Numbered from the stretch's first letter, positions 26,293 through 35,922 are shown. The stretch: DNA of 64,000 bases from Calothrix sp. NIES-4105 (GCF_002368415.1 NZ_AP018290.1:7183717-7247716); one strand, 5' to 3'. The notes: a model not told the origin generated them from the sequence alone. Translations and numbers: made by a program.

Positions 26293-26500
26293 GCGCCAAA
26301 ATTCCGCTTAGGATAAATTCGATTTATATATATCCTCGCTTGTAAATCTCAATCAAGCGCCAAAATTCCGCTTAGGATAAATTCGACTTATACATATCCT
26401 CGCTTGTAAATCTCAATCAAGCGCCAAAATTCCGCTTAGGATAAATTCGATTTATATATATCCTCGCTTGTAAATCTCAATCAGGTGCCAAAATTTCCGG
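26293..26500. repeat. 64-bp tandem repeat, three full units and a partial fourth
   Basis: Units begin at 26293, 26357, 26421 and 26485 with GCGCCAAAATTCCGC or a variant. Each contains the inverted pair AGGATA/TATCCT around an AT-rich loop, so each could fold as a hairpin. Units 1 and 3 are identical over most of their length; unit 2 has C in place of T at two positions in the loop. Every unit is conserved across its whole length, so there are no spacers as in CRISPR. Confidence 0.9.
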
Positions 26501-26623
26501 GTAAGCCAAAAATAACTAAAAACCCTATAGGCATATTAAGTTAAAAAATATACAGCTTAACCTCTTGTGGGATGGGCATCGCAAGCCCCGTCCCTTCTAA
26601 ATACACATTATTTTGTTACATAT

Positions 26624-27250
26624 TCACTGCCGCATTAAATCAGCAAAGCGTTTTAAAATACCAGCAACTAAGTACAAATCATTTTGGCGCCGTTGCAGCG
26701 TTAGTAAATCTGAAAATCCATACTCTGCTGTAGGTTGAGCTAACAACTTTATAAACCGAAACTCAGTACCATTAGTAACAAGACCAAACGTAGGACGTTC
26801 AGGAGTAGGAGTTAACATCATATAAGTCAAAGCTTGAGGAATTGCTTGTTTTAATGAAAATCCTGCTTCTTTTGACTCAATTACCAATATCCATAACTGT
26901 TCTTGTAAAACCAAAATATCGATTCTTCCTCGCACCTCCTCATTATTCTGCTCTAAACTGATTTTTACTGGCACCTCTGTACGAATGCGAAATGGAGGAC
27001 TATAAAAACCAGCTATCGACAGTAGTGGAGACATAACCACTAACTTAACAACTTCCTCCGATACTGGATATTCACTAAGATAAAGAAAATTTGCTTTATG
27101 TTGGTCAAGTGTCTGTTTTTCTGTGTCGGTAAGCTCTGGTAAATTTCCTTGCCATTCTAGAAAGAAAGAGTCATCTTGATTTTCTCGCAAGCTGAATTTT
27201 GTTTTGACTTCATGTAAAGTTAGCTCGCTAGCTTGGACTACTTGCAACAT
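26624..27250 (-). CDS. PD-(D/E)XK (HsdR N-terminal-like) protein
   Basis: About 208 residues from the ATG at 27250. The C-terminal two thirds are nuclease-like: GRIDILVLQEQLWILVIESK gives D, E and K in the pattern of type I restriction subunit N-termini, and QAIPQALTYMM is the usual following helix, with FGLVTNGTEFRF after it. This small stand-alone form is frequent in cyanobacteria; the role is unknown, and no methylase or specificity gene is nearby. The N-terminal 70 residues are helical and have no match I know. Confidence 0.8.
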   Translation of the reverse strand: MLQVVQASELTLHEVKTKFSLRENQDDSFFLEWQGNLPELTDTEKQTLDQHKANFLYLSEYPVSEEVVKLVVMSPLLSIAGFYSPPFRIRTEVPVKISLEQNNEEVRGRIDILVLQEQLWILVIESKEAGFSLKQAIPQALTYMMLTPTPERPTFGLVTNGTEFRFIKLLAQPTAEYGFSDLLTLQRRQNDLYLVAGILKRFADLMRQ

Positions 27251-27356
27251 AATCAATATTTCATTAATTGTATCAATATTAATTCAAATATACCTCGATT
27301 ATGAATAAAAAATCAAAATTGTGTAAGAAGTTGGAAATATTTGCATTTCTTAATAA

Positions 27357-27539
27357 TTAGCTACAACCTTCTACATATTCGACTTCTGGTAATTTACCCA
27401 CGTGGTATTGTCTTTTGAGAATTTTGATTAATTTACCATCACGGCGCCATAATCTAATAGTGGCATCATCACTCGCAGAAGCAATAAGACCATCAGGAGT
27501 ATTTATAGTTTGAAATTTGATATCATTTTTGAGAATCAA
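27357..27539 (-). pseudogene. Chimeric fragment: WD40 repeat joined to a secreted-protein tail
   Basis: The 60-codon frame reads as a single WD40 blade (DGLIASASDDATIRLWRRDG) followed directly by RQYHVGKLPEVEYVEGCS, which matches the end of the secreted protein at 25609-26157. Start is only a TTG. It looks like a recombination product of a WD40 gene and a copy of that tail, not a working gene. Confidence 0.6.
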
Positions 27540-27956
27540 AGAAACCGGGTGTTTTCGTGGCTGAACACAACAATCATCAACATTGAATCAAAAGAACCCG
27601 GCTATGAGCGGCAAATAAATGAAAAAAAGATAAAATCAAGCTATAATCACTATGCATGTAAGTAATTATGCTTATCAGCACCAACTATACTATATGTTTC
27701 CTAGCATTCGATAGGACATACATTATGCAATCACAAAAAAACCCCTTTTCATCTATGTAAGGCAAGTTAATCGTTACTACAGGTTTTGATACAAAAATAA
27801 ATCAAGTCTTCTAATGCTATAAATATCCTCTAATCAGCTTATGATCAAAGTATACTAAATTATATTAGCAATTAGATTTATTGAGCCATTGACACAGAGA
27901 TACAAGTTTTTAGGCTCTTACTTAATTTCAGTTTATTTTGATAAAGATAATCATTA
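27540..27956. other. Gene-free stretch
   Basis: AT-rich, with a loose inverted pair GAAACCGGGTG/ACCCGGC at 27540-27605. I see no gene and no convincing promoter. Confidence 0.4.
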
Positions 27957-28529
27957 TTAAGTTTTCCCGTGGTTTTGAGATTGTAGCGGATGTTCTTGAG
28001 CTTCTTCAAAATAAAACTGCGTTGTTTGAAAATCTATTTTTTTAGATTCATACTCCGCTTGGTGTTCTAATAAACTTACATTTTGCGGTGAATTTTGCTC
28101 TGCTATATCAGCATCTTGTTTTTGTATAAATGCTAGAGCTTTGTCAAAAACTAATGACAACGTATCATATCTTAACTTGACGTGCGTAACATCATATTGC
28201 TTGAGTAGCAACAATGCTCCTATCGATAGAACACTAAGTATTGAAAGACTAACGACTTTTTTCGTGTTTTCAGATAAATTTTTTTTTGCAAAGAGTGAGA
28301 CTAAAGTTGACAGCCAAGATTTATAAATAACTTGCTCCTTACTAATCAAACCTACTTCTACCGCTATATATTCATCTACCACAAGGAGTAAATTATTTAA
28401 CTCCTCATCAATCGTGGCTAACTCCAAAATTTCTTCTAGCTGATGAAGCTCATCATCAGATGGCTCTTCGATACTCATCAATAAGTAGTATTTCTCAGCC
28501 AATTGTTGCAGTTGCGGATTTAGATTCAT
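27957..28529 (-). CDS. Hypothetical membrane protein, possibly an anti-sigma-like partner
   Basis: About 190 residues from the ATG at 28529, which has an AAGAAG ribosome site; a longer frame open to 28610 is less likely. The N-terminal half is acidic and helical (SIEEPSDDELHQLEEILELA). A single membrane helix (VVSLSILSVLSIGALLLLKQ, about residues 100-120) follows a basic stretch, and the C-terminus is polar. Such a soluble-TM-soluble layout is seen in anti-sigma and signalling proteins, and a sigma-like gene lies 1.3 kb away on the other strand, but this link is only a guess. Confidence 0.5.
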   Translation of the reverse strand: MNLNPQLQQLAEKYYLLMSIEEPSDDELHQLEEILELATIDEELNNLLLVVDEYIAVEVGLISKEQVIYKSWLSTLVSLFAKKNLSENTKKVVSLSILSVLSIGALLLLKQYDVTHVKLRYDTLSLVFDKALAFIQKQDADIAEQNSPQNVSLLEHQAEYESKKIDFQTTQFYFEEAQEHPLQSQNHGKT

Positions 28530-28610
28530 AAAACTTCTTACCTTTATACTTGATCGCTTAGAAATGTAAGTATTCATGCTTTTCAACCTATCGTGTAACT
28601 CCCTATTCAT

Positions 28611-29216
28611 AACTCAACCAAATCTTATAAAAATTGAAAACCTTATTGAATCCATCGAGGGGTTTAACCCCCTATCAACTTATCGTATAGGTATAGTGCC
28701 AGTTAAGCGCAAAAGTGTGACACAAATCATTGAAATTTTTGAAACTTAGTAAAACATTGATAATTAATGATTTTGCATGTAGTAAGTTGATGATTTTTAT
28801 AAGATACAAATCAATTTAATACAGTTTTTGTGGTATCAGGACAACTTGTCATGAAAAGATTCACCACAAGGAGAGGGAGGATTTCCTTCTAAATGTACAC
28901 CTTTACTAAAAGTACATTCTTGCGCCATTCGGGGCATAGAAAGTCCATCATAAGAGTGTATTCTTATAAGCGCAAGAGAGAAACTTTCTACTCGCGCTCT
29001 TTTAAGTCACATTTTGTACTTAAGAGATACTAATAGTTAGTCAAGAAAATAGCTCAGTCATTACTTAGTAATTTTTATAACTACGGTAATTTCTACGGAT
29101 AATTAAGGGGTTTGGAGCAAGCAGGGTTACTTTACTGGGTAAGTCGGCGCTAAAAAACCAAATTATGTGAAGATATATAAATACTGAGTATTGCATCTAC
29201 GTGAGGTCACAAACAT
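28611..29216. other. 600-bp spacer
   Basis: No gene recognised. An inverted pair AGAAAGT...ACTTTCT (about 28940-28995) could form a stem of about 10 bp. The right part borders the IS630 relic. Confidence 0.4.
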
Positions 29217-29660
29217 ATGGGCGCCTGTTTAAGATTATTTTTAAGTGAACAAGACCAAACCTTATTAAAACTTAGAGCTGCGGAGCTTGTGAAGGTTAAA
29301 GACCATGCAGAAGTAATAAGGTTAAATATACATGGATGGTATGTAAAAAAAATATCTGCTGATTTCAGATGTATTGCCCAAAAGACAAGAGAAGTATTAC
29401 ATCGATGGCAAAGGTAAGGAATGTTACGGCGCCATCGAGTTACTAAGTCAAGGGAGGAAAACAGGGCTTGTATATTTTCTTTCTGCCTAAATTTCGTTCT
29501 AAAATGAATCCGATTGAATTGGAATGGCAACATCTTAAAAACGATGCACTCGTAGGAAAGATGTTTGATGATGAATTAGAATTTTCCGCTTGCCGTAATT
29601 GATGGTGTTCAAGCTTTCCTGAGAAAGAGGAAATTACAGTACGAACGTGTAAAATTTTAC
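29217..29660 (+). pseudogene. IS630-family transposase relic
   Basis: The first part encodes the N-terminal helix-turn-helix of an IS630 transposase (VKDHAEVIRLNIHGWYVKKI and VLHRWQR). After 29420 the frame is lost. At about 29475-29580 the C-terminal catalytic part reappears (FFLPKFRSKMNPIELEWQHL, where E is the last residue of the DDE triad). The middle, including the two Asp residues, is missing, so this is an internally deleted remnant. A GGCGCC lies at the junction region (29430). Confidence 0.85.
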
Positions 29661-29836
29661 TAAACATGCTTATTCTTAACTTTTCGTCATGTAGTATTAA
29701 TTTTGGCGCCGACACCCCTTAAAACATTTTATTCAGTTCGAGTGCTACTAAAGTGAAGTGAGCTTCTGGTTTTTCAAAACCTCTAGGGTAAGTTGGTAAC
29801 AAATTTCGTCCCAATTTATATAGATGAGCAAAACGT

Positions 29837-30370
29837 ATGGGTAATCTTATACCAGATAAAGAACAGTCAAAATTAGAAGAAATACTCCAATCAAGAAGCT
29901 TGAAAATTTACGTGAGAAATAGATTGTATGTGATGAAAATGAATAATTTGCTTACTGAAGATGATGTGATTGGCTATGTTTGTATGGAATTTATAAAAGC
30001 TTATAACTCTGGAAAATCTATCAACTCTCCCCTGGCTTGGTCTAAAGTAGTTAGTGAAAAATATATTCAATCTCAAAGAAACAAAACTAGTCGTTCTGAA
30101 CCGACTGAATTAGTAACTATTGAATTTTTAGCAAAGAATCAAGAAAGCCAAGTTAGTTATGAAGAAACAGAACTAAACTATAAAATTAAACAGTTAAAAT
30201 TTACCACGCAGGAAATAATAAAGTGGCGTTTTTACCAAAATCTTAGTTGGGAAGAAATTGCTAATTTGCTATCTCAGCAAGAGGCTAAGGAAGTAGATGC
30301 TGCTACTGCTCGCAAACGTGGTGAAAGAGCATTGAACGAACTACGTAACCTATATATAGATAAGCCTTAG
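29837..30370 (+). CDS. Sigma-70-like / ECF-type DNA-binding protein
   Basis: 177 residues. The C-terminal part FTTQEIIKWRFYQNLSWEEIANLL resembles sigma region 4, and ATARKRGERALNELR the recognition helix. The first half (LKIYVRNRLYVMKMNNLLTEDDVIGYVCMEFIKAY) could be a region 2 remnant. It is shorter and more diverged than typical ECF sigma factors. It probably binds DNA; whether it directs RNA polymerase is open. It is monocistronic and is followed by a strong hairpin terminator at 30468. Confidence 0.7.
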   Translation: MGNLIPDKEQSKLEEILQSRSLKIYVRNRLYVMKMNNLLTEDDVIGYVCMEFIKAYNSGKSINSPLAWSKVVSEKYIQSQRNKTSRSEPTELVTIEFLAKNQESQVSYEETELNYKIKQLKFTTQEIIKWRFYQNLSWEEIANLLSQQEAKEVDAATARKRGERALNELRNLYIDKP

Positions 30371-30467
30371 TTTTAATATTGCTGCGTAAAGACATTGATT
30401 CAAAATTTGATAATTTATATGGTTTGAAAATTACCTAGTTATACTTAATCTAATCATTAGAAGCGAG

Positions 30468-30506
30468 AAACCGGGTTTGTTGACGCTCAGAAACCCGGTT
30501 TTTTAG
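30468..30506. terminator. Intrinsic terminator between sigma-like gene and asnS
   Basis: AAACCGGGTTT and AAACCCGGTTT form an 11-bp near-perfect stem around a GTTGACGCTCAG loop, followed by T-runs. It can serve both converging genes. Confidence 0.85.
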
Positions 30507-30514
30507 GGGTAAGT

Positions 30515-31918
30515 TTAAAACTCGGCGTTCTCCGGTGTTCTTGGGAACGGTATGACATCGCGAATGTTACTCATTCCCGTCATAAATTGCACGACTCTTT
30601 CAAACCCTAAACCAAAGCCGGCATGGGGAACCGTGCCAAACTTCCGTAAATCAAGATACCACCATAAATCTTCTTCCTTCATTCCTTGCGCTGCCATTCT
30701 TCGTTGCAACACATCTAATCTTTCTTCCCGCTGTGAACCACCAATAATTTCCCCAATTTTTGGCGCCACTATATCCATTGCCGATACAGTCTTTTCATCT
30801 TCATCTAAGCGCATATAAAACGCTTTGATTTGGGCAGGGTAATTAGTGATAATTGTTGGCTTTTTGAATAGCTGCTCACACAAGTAACGCTCGTGTTCTG
30901 ACTGTAAATCTGTACCCCAACTGACTGGATACTCAAATTGTGCATCGGCTTTTTCGACGGCTGTTTCTAATAGCTTGACTGCTTCAGTATATGTAATGCG
31001 CTCAAACTGATTATTAATTATATTTTCTGCCGTTGCTAATACAGTATTATCTATACGCTCGTTAAAAAATTGCATATCTTCTGGGCATGTTTCCATTACA
31101 TACTTGAAGATATGTTTCAAAAATGCCTCGGCTAAGTCCATGTCCTCTTTAAGATCACAAAACGCCATTTCTGGCTCAACCATCCAAAACTCTGCTAGGT
31201 GACGCGAAGTGTTGGAGTTTTCCGCGCGGAATGTTGGTCCAAAAGTGTAGACGTTGCTAAATGCCATCGCCATCACTTCGGCTTCGAGTTGTCCGCTTAC
31301 AGTCAGGTATGTTGGTCTAGCAAAGAAATCTTTACTGTAATCTATGGCGCCTTCTTTAGTATGAGGTATTTTGTTTAAATCAAAACTAGTAACGCTAAAC
31401 ATTTCCCCGGCGCCTTCGCAGTCGCTAGCTGTGATAATAGGAGTATGTACCCACAAAAAACCACGTTCTTGAAAAAATTGATGAATTGCTCTAGCTACTG
31501 CATTACGAACACGGAACACGGCGCCGAATGAGTTGGTACGTGCGCGTAAATGTCCGATGGTTCGCAAAAACTCAAACGAGTGACGTTTCTTTTGTAGGGG
31601 ATAAACTTCTGGGTCAGCATCACCGTACACCTGAACTGACTCGGCTTTAACTTCAATACGCTGCCCTTTTCCCTGTGATGCTACTACTACACCATCAACC
31701 TCTACCGAGGCGCCTGTATTAACTTGTTTAATAATTTCGCTATAGTTCGGTACAGTCTCATTAATGACGACTTGTAAAGAAGCCATTGAAGAACCATCGT
31801 TCACCTCAATAAAAGCAAAACCCTTGAGTTCGCGCTTTGTACGTACCCAACCTTGTACTTTTACTGTTTCCGATGGCTGTCCGCTACGTAATATTTCCGC
31901 AATCCGTCTTTCTATCAT
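30515..31918 (-). CDS. asnS: Asparaginyl-tRNA synthetase
   Basis: 467 residues from the ATG at 31918, the usual length; upstream in-frame codons are spacer. Attaches asparagine to tRNA-Asn. The N-terminal OB-fold anticodon domain starts [13 protein letters not shown] and includes [22 protein letters not shown]. Class II motif 2 is seen in [25 protein letters not shown], and motif 3 near the end as [16 protein letters not shown]. The tail [16 protein letters not shown] is the class hallmark that separates AsnRS from AspRS. Intact. Confidence 0.97.
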   Translation of the reverse strand: MIERRIAEILRSGQPSETVKVQGWVRTKRELKGFAFIEVNDGSSMASLQVVINETVPNYSEIIKQVNTGASVEVDGVVVASQGKGQRIEVKAESVQVYGDADPEVYPLQKKRHSFEFLRTIGHLRARTNSFGAVFRVRNAVARAIHQFFQERGFLWVHTPIITASDCEGAGEMFSVTSFDLNKIPHTKEGAIDYSKDFFARPTYLTVSGQLEAEVMAMAFSNVYTFGPTFRAENSNTSRHLAEFWMVEPEMAFCDLKEDMDLAEAFLKHIFKYVMETCPEDMQFFNERIDNTVLATAENIINNQFERITYTEAVKLLETAVEKADAQFEYPVSWGTDLQSEHERYLCEQLFKKPTIITNYPAQIKAFYMRLDEDEKTVSAMDIVAPKIGEIIGGSQREERLDVLQRRMAAQGMKEEDLWWYLDLRKFGTVPHAGFGLGFERVVQFMTGMSNIRDVIPFPRTPENAEF

Positions 31919-31938
31919 ATGTGTAAGTATGTCCCAAT

Positions 31939-32301
31939 TTACGAAGCAAATGACTTTAATAACCAGCCTATAATAACGCCCAATCCACTGAAGCGGACAA
32001 TTTGCCAAAACGGGTCTTTAAAAGAGCGCCAGTTCAATAAGCGACTTTCTAAGTTTATGGACAATACTTCTAACTGTTGCTCAATATGCTTTAACTCCGC
32101 TTTCATTTCTGGTAACTTGCTCATGTGGAGGGACGAGCGGCGCCATTTCAGCTCATCTTGAAGAATATAATCATTCTCAACTTGTTCGTAACGTTGTTTA
32201 AGCGCAACTAATGCACTCTCAACATCATAGAGTCCTTGCTCAAATTCCTTGACCTGGGAATCTTCACCCGATGGTTCATTCTGTTTTTTCGACGGCTTCA
32301 T
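31939..32301 (-). CDS. Conserved cyanobacterial coiled-coil protein with C-terminal membrane helix
   Basis: 120 residues, directly upstream of asnS on the same strand with a 20-bp gap, so probably cotranscribed. Residues about 18-85 form a long coiled coil ([39 protein letters not shown]). Residues 98-117 ([20 protein letters not shown]) are one membrane segment, giving a tail-anchored topology. No function is known to me. Confidence 0.75.
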   Translation of the reverse strand: MKPSKKQNEPSGEDSQVKEFEQGLYDVESALVALKQRYEQVENDYILQDELKWRRSSLHMSKLPEMKAELKHIEQQLEVLSINLESRLLNWRSFKDPFWQIVRFSGLGVIIGWLLKSFAS

Positions 32302-32383
32302 GGATAGGTTGTAAACTAAAATGAAATATAAATCCGGTTATATTACAACATTAAGCTTTAGTCATTACCTACCCACCACTCGC

Positions 32384-32409
32384 GAGACGCGACATGTCTC
32401 GTCTCTACA
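32384..32409. repeat. GTAGAGACG-family repeat before the DUF6439 gene
   Basis: GAGACGCGACATGTCTCGTCTCTACA contains the arms of the family seen at 691-720 in a looser form. It ends a few bases before the start of the next gene and so lies in its leader. Confidence 0.6.
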
Positions 32410-32414
32410 CTACT

Positions 32415-32675
32415 ATGCTTCAAACTAAACAATTACAAGAATTTAGCGACGTAGAACTGGCACAAGCACTTTTAGAAAGACTTGGTATTTCTCCAAACGA
32501 CTGGCACAGACTCAAATCTAATCGTAAAGCGCGCGCAAGCGAACAAATTGCCGCCGCATTAGTATATTTACTGAAAGACGAAAAAGAAGAAGCACAACAA
32601 AGGCTACAACAAGCTATTGGCTGGCTCGACCGCTCGATCTCGGCGCCACCCTGCCCAACACACGGAACAAAATAA
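32415..32675 (+). CDS. Conserved cyanobacterial small protein (DUF6439-like)
   Basis: 86 residues from ATG 32415. The block LGISPNDWHRLKSNRKARAS followed by EQIAAALVYLLKDEKEEAQQ is conserved among cyanobacteria. A helical, soluble protein with no signal; the C-terminal tail (SAPPCPTHGTK) is disordered. Role unknown. The seven codons before this ATG belong to the palindromic repeat, which is why I chose the later start. Confidence 0.7.
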   Translation: MLQTKQLQEFSDVELAQALLERLGISPNDWHRLKSNRKARASEQIAAALVYLLKDEKEEAQQRLQQAIGWLDRSISAPPCPTHGTK

Positions 32676-32680
32676 GTTAT

Positions 32681-32732
32681 GAGTGCTGAGTGCTGAGTGC
32701 TGAGTAGTAACTCAGAACTCAGCACTCAGCAC
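32681..32732. repeat. GTGCTGAGT inverted repeat, copy 1
   Basis: Three GTGCTGA units on the left face CTCAGAACTCAGCACTCAGC on the right, forming a long hairpin. Similar blocks lie at 39976-40078 and 42784-42881. They are between genes and contain no frame. Confidence 0.85.
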
Positions 32733-32747
32733 GAGCGTACGAGCGCA

Positions 32748-33242
32748 CTATTTTCTTAAAAGTCGTGGTCGTGTTTCCATTTGCTTGCAAAGGCGTAATT
32801 CTGTGCCTTTTCGGTTCCATTCAACTTGGTCAAAAATTTGATGGAGAATGCATAAACCTCGACCACTTTCTGCTTCGTCCGGGGGTAGATATTCTGTGGG
32901 ATCAGTATCACTACTTAAATCAGGTGATGTCTCAAACGGGTCAGTGTTCAGGTTGCCCGGAGCAGACTTAACGTCAAAACCTCCACCTTGATCGGATATT
33001 ACCCACCAGTATTGATTATCAATAAGTGAAAAACGAACTATAACTTTTTTACTAGGGTCTAGATTATTACCATGTTTAGCGGCATTGACTAGGGCTTCTT
33101 GAAGTCCTAATCGTAATTCGGCTTGCATTTTCGCGGGAATCTCTGCCAGGAGCAAATCTAATATAGGACAGAGATATAGAGTTGAGGCGAAACTTATCGT
33201 TCCCCAATTACGTCCAACAGGACGGAGCGAGATAGTAATCAC
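32748..33242 (-). CDS. Anti-sigma regulatory factor-type ATPase (HATPase, RsbW/SpoIIAB-like)
   Basis: 164 residues. GHKL-fold ATP-binding boxes: N box LQEALVNAAKHGN, G1 box VISDQGGGFD, and G2 box ESGRGLCILHQIFD. Proteins of this group phosphorylate anti-sigma antagonists or act as switch kinases in partner-switching systems. Between G1 and G2 there is an unusual, acidic, Pro/Ser/Thr-rich insert (about 35 residues, SPDLSSDTDPTEYLPPDE). No partner gene (STAS protein or sigma factor) is adjacent. Confidence 0.87.
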   Translation of the reverse strand: MITISLRPVGRNWGTISFASTLYLCPILDLLLAEIPAKMQAELRLGLQEALVNAAKHGNNLDPSKKVIVRFSLIDNQYWWVISDQGGGFDVKSAPGNLNTDPFETSPDLSSDTDPTEYLPPDEAESGRGLCILHQIFDQVEWNRKGTELRLCKQMETRPRLLRK

Positions 33243-33348
33243 AAGGAAACCCCGTAGCTAGAGTTCTGTCTTCTAGACATCAGTTTGCGTTACACAGCCA
33301 CCCTGATTTTAATAAGACGGTCGCAATGTCAAACTTGCGTCTTTTAAA

Positions 33349-33615
33349 CTAAATTTTGAAAATAGCTAGGGAGCAAAGTCTCTCCTTATTGAATATTAAT
33401 GTGCTGCAATTCACTATATCACGCCCGTAAGTACTTATATTTAATTGCGCGCATTTTGAGCGATTAAATATTATATTACAGGTTGGTAAAAGCAAGTTTA
33501 TATGCTTTTCTTGTTGACCAGCAGAAGTACATTTGAATGGAACGGCTTCCGTTCCGAGCAATTGCTTTACTGTCAACTGGTTAATCGATTTATAGTTATT
33601 GACAACCTCATTCAT
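33349..33615 (-). CDS. Possible small protein, 88 residues
   Basis: An open frame starting ATG at 33615 with no ribosome site I can point to. It has several cysteines (FKCTSAG, PTCNII, SKCAQLN, VNCSTL). No family is recognised and there is no neighbour on the same strand within 130 bp except rlmD upstream. It may be real or chance. Confidence 0.3.
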   Translation of the reverse strand: MNEVVNNYKSINQLTVKQLLGTEAVPFKCTSAGQQEKHINLLLPTCNIIFNRSKCAQLNISTYGRDIVNCSTLIFNKERLCSLAIFKI

Positions 33616-33751
33616 ATTCTTGAGTGACGATGCAACTTCAATTTCTTTAATTAAAAGGAATTATATTTTTAGCTTAATTCAATTTTAGCATTTTTACTAT
33701 GCGTTAGACTACAAATTTGAAATTCGGACTTGTTGGAAAATTCAGGAACTG

Positions 33752-35119
33752 CTATCGTGCTAACTGTGATAACACAAGATATGCAGCAGTTTCCACATGT
33801 GCTGTTTGAGGAAAGAAATCAGCAGGAGTGACGCGCGTTAACGTATATACTCCATCTTGACAGAGTAATTTTAAGTCACGTGCCAAAGTGGCAACTTTAC
33901 AGCTAACGTAAACAATACGTTTTGGTTTGAATTTAAGCAAAGCATCAATAACGCTCTTGTCACAACCTTTGCGGGGTGGGTCAAGAACAACGATATCTGG
34001 TTTTACATCCATCGATGGAAGTAATTTCTCAACAGTTCCAGCATGAAACTTGACGTTATCAACACCATTGCGTTCAGCATTAGAACGCGCAATTTCTACC
34101 GCTTCCTGTTGAACCTCTATACCAATTGCTTGACCAACGGACGTAGCGAGTGGAAGAGTTAGAGTGCCAATTCCACAATAAGCATCGAGTAAAGTTTCTT
34201 TACCTTTTAGACCCAATTCCATCTTAATCTGATGTACTAACGCTTCTGCTGTTTCGGTGTAAACCTGAAAAAACGTGTCGGGACGTACTTGAAATTCAAG
34301 TGAAAGAAATTCTTCTCGCAAGAAATTTCTACCAGCAATTAGACGAGTTTCTCGTCCAAAAATGGCATTAGTACGCTCGCAATTTAGGTTTAACATCACT
34401 CCTACAACTGGGGGTGTGCTGTCTAACCACTCTTGCGCTACTGTTGCGATTCCTGGTATATTCTCATGATTTATCACTAAAGTGATTAATATTTCTCCTG
34501 TACGGCGCCCAATACGCAAGCCAATATGGCGAATTAACCCAGTATGCAGCTTTTCATCATAAGGTTGCCAGCCCTTCAACTGTATGTCACGCTTGACTCT
34601 TGCCAACAGCGGGTTTAAACGCTCATCCTGTATAGGGCACTGATTTATATTGACGATTTGATGGCTATTTTTTTGGTAGTAACCAGCGACAAAATTACCC
34701 TTCGCATTAGTTCCTACCGGATAAGTAGCCTTATTGCGATACCCAAGCTCAGTCGAATGCAGCACCTCATCAACACGTGGTTCCACAAAACCTCCAATAC
34801 GTTCCAAAGCCTGAACAACTTGATTACGTTTTGCTACAAGTTGATATTGATAATCAATATGCTGCCACTGACACCCGCCACATTTATCAGCGACAATACA
34901 ACTCGGTCGAACCCGATGAATTGACGGTTTTAAGATTTCCTTTAGAATTGCGTGCCCAAATTTCGGTTTAACAAAAACTAAACGCGCGGTAATTACGTCA
35001 CCTGGTACTGTGTCAGGCACAAACACCACCCTACCCATCGCGCGTCCGACCCCATCCCCATCATCATTAAGGTCGGTAATTTCGAGTTCGATTAACTCAC
35101 CTTGCTGCCAATTAGTCAT
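33752..35119 (-). CDS. rlmD: 23S rRNA (uracil-C5)-methyltransferase, RlmD/RumA type
   Basis: 455 residues. A TRAM RNA-binding domain covers about 1-60 (ELEITDLNDDGDGVGRA). The 4Fe-4S cluster cysteines are in CIVADKCGGCQWQH (about 78-90) with a fourth near 162 (INQCPIQDE). The SAM motif DAYCGIGTLTLPLA lies near 315, DPPRKGCD near 380, and the catalytic Cys in IVYVSCKVATLARDL near 405. It methylates uridine in 23S rRNA at a site homologous to U1939 or U747 (family subtype not certain). Typical length, apparently intact. Confidence 0.9.
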   Translation of the reverse strand: MTNWQQGELIELEITDLNDDGDGVGRAMGRVVFVPDTVPGDVITARLVFVKPKFGHAILKEILKPSIHRVRPSCIVADKCGGCQWQHIDYQYQLVAKRNQVVQALERIGGFVEPRVDEVLHSTELGYRNKATYPVGTNAKGNFVAGYYQKNSHQIVNINQCPIQDERLNPLLARVKRDIQLKGWQPYDEKLHTGLIRHIGLRIGRRTGEILITLVINHENIPGIATVAQEWLDSTPPVVGVMLNLNCERTNAIFGRETRLIAGRNFLREEFLSLEFQVRPDTFFQVYTETAEALVHQIKMELGLKGKETLLDAYCGIGTLTLPLATSVGQAIGIEVQQEAVEIARSNAERNGVDNVKFHAGTVEKLLPSMDVKPDIVVLDPPRKGCDKSVIDALLKFKPKRIVYVSCKVATLARDLKLLCQDGVYTLTRVTPADFFPQTAHVETAAYLVLSQLAR

Positions 35120-35250
35120 ATAAATACCTACTGCCTCTTACTTTTACAAGTGGACAACCGTATAATTTCAATATGCACAAGTGTTAAGCCCTTCACTTGT
35201 GTACTCAAGACTCGTTAAACTAGCTAATAATATTTCATGCTGCATTAATC

Positions 35251-35736
35251 ATGACTGTAGTAAGCCAAGTTATTCTCAAAGCCGACGACGAACTGCGTTA
35301 CCCTAGCAGTGGCGAACTCAAAAGTATCAAAGACTTTTTGACAACAGGTACTATTCGGGTACGCATTGTCTCTACCCTCTCTGAAAACGAAAAGAAGATA
35401 GTTCAAGAGGCAACTAAGCAGCTATGGCGTAAGCGTCCTGATTTTATCTCTCCTGGAGGTAATGCTTATGGACAACGCGAGCGCGCTCAATGTATCCGCG
35501 ATTTTGGCTGGTACTTACGTCTTGTTACTTACGGTGTTCTTGCTGGTGACATCGGGCCAATTGAAAAAATTGGTATCATCGGCGCCCGCGAAATGTACAA
35601 TTCGTTAGGCGTACCCCTACCTGGAATGGTAGAAGCGATTAGCAGTCTCAAAACTGCCTCACTTGATTTACTCACTGCCGAAGATGCGCTTGTAGCAGCA
35701 CCTTACTTTGATTACATCATTCAGGGAATGTCATAA
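35251..35736 (+). CDS. apcD: Allophycocyanin alpha-B subunit, ApcD
   Basis: 161 residues, the normal length. The N-terminus [21 protein letters not shown] is that of ApcD. The chromophore cysteine lies in the block [19 protein letters not shown] (about residue 81), and the body matches allophycocyanin alpha ([20 protein letters not shown]). ApcD is a terminal emitter of the phycobilisome core and passes energy towards photosystem I or photosystem II. It is monocistronic here; a GAACGGC/GCCGTTC hairpin follows at about 35755, and the next element downstream is the small RNA array reading towards it. Confidence 0.95.
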   Translation: MTVVSQVILKADDELRYPSSGELKSIKDFLTTGTIRVRIVSTLSENEKKIVQEATKQLWRKRPDFISPGGNAYGQRERAQCIRDFGWYLRLVTYGVLAGDIGPIEKIGIIGAREMYNSLGVPLPGMVEAISSLKTASLDLLTAEDALVAAPYFDYIIQGMS

Positions 35737-35837
35737 TCAAACGTCTTCGTACTTTGAACGGCGCCGTTCTAAGTCGTGCGAAGTGCAAAAATATCTCGGT
35801 ACCGCTTTGATATAAATCATCAATTAAGATTGTAACT

Positions 35838-35893
35838 CCCCACACCTTGTTGTTTCCTCGGCAGTCATGTCGAATTACCAACAAGGTGTGGGG
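35838..35893. ncRNA. 15-bp perfect stem with 26-nt loop, candidate structured RNA or terminator
   Basis: CCCCACACCTTGTTG at 35838-35852 is the exact complement of CAACAAGGTGTGGGG at 35879-35893. Read on the plus strand it is followed by AAATTTT, a weak terminator for apcD. Read on the minus strand its 3' half contains GAGGAAACAAC. It lies 30 bp left of the last small RNA terminator. I cannot tell whether it is a terminator or a separate RNA. Confidence 0.5.
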
Positions 35894-35922
35894 AAATTTT
35901 ATGTACAAAAAAATTACAAAAC

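Noticed and set aside
26293-26500. Possible CRISPR array
   Set aside because: Units are identical along their whole 64 bp with no variable spacers, and no cas genes are present.
28940-28995. Inverted repeat as a terminator or small RNA
   Set aside because: The stem is short and interrupted, with no T-run and no promoter-like element near it.
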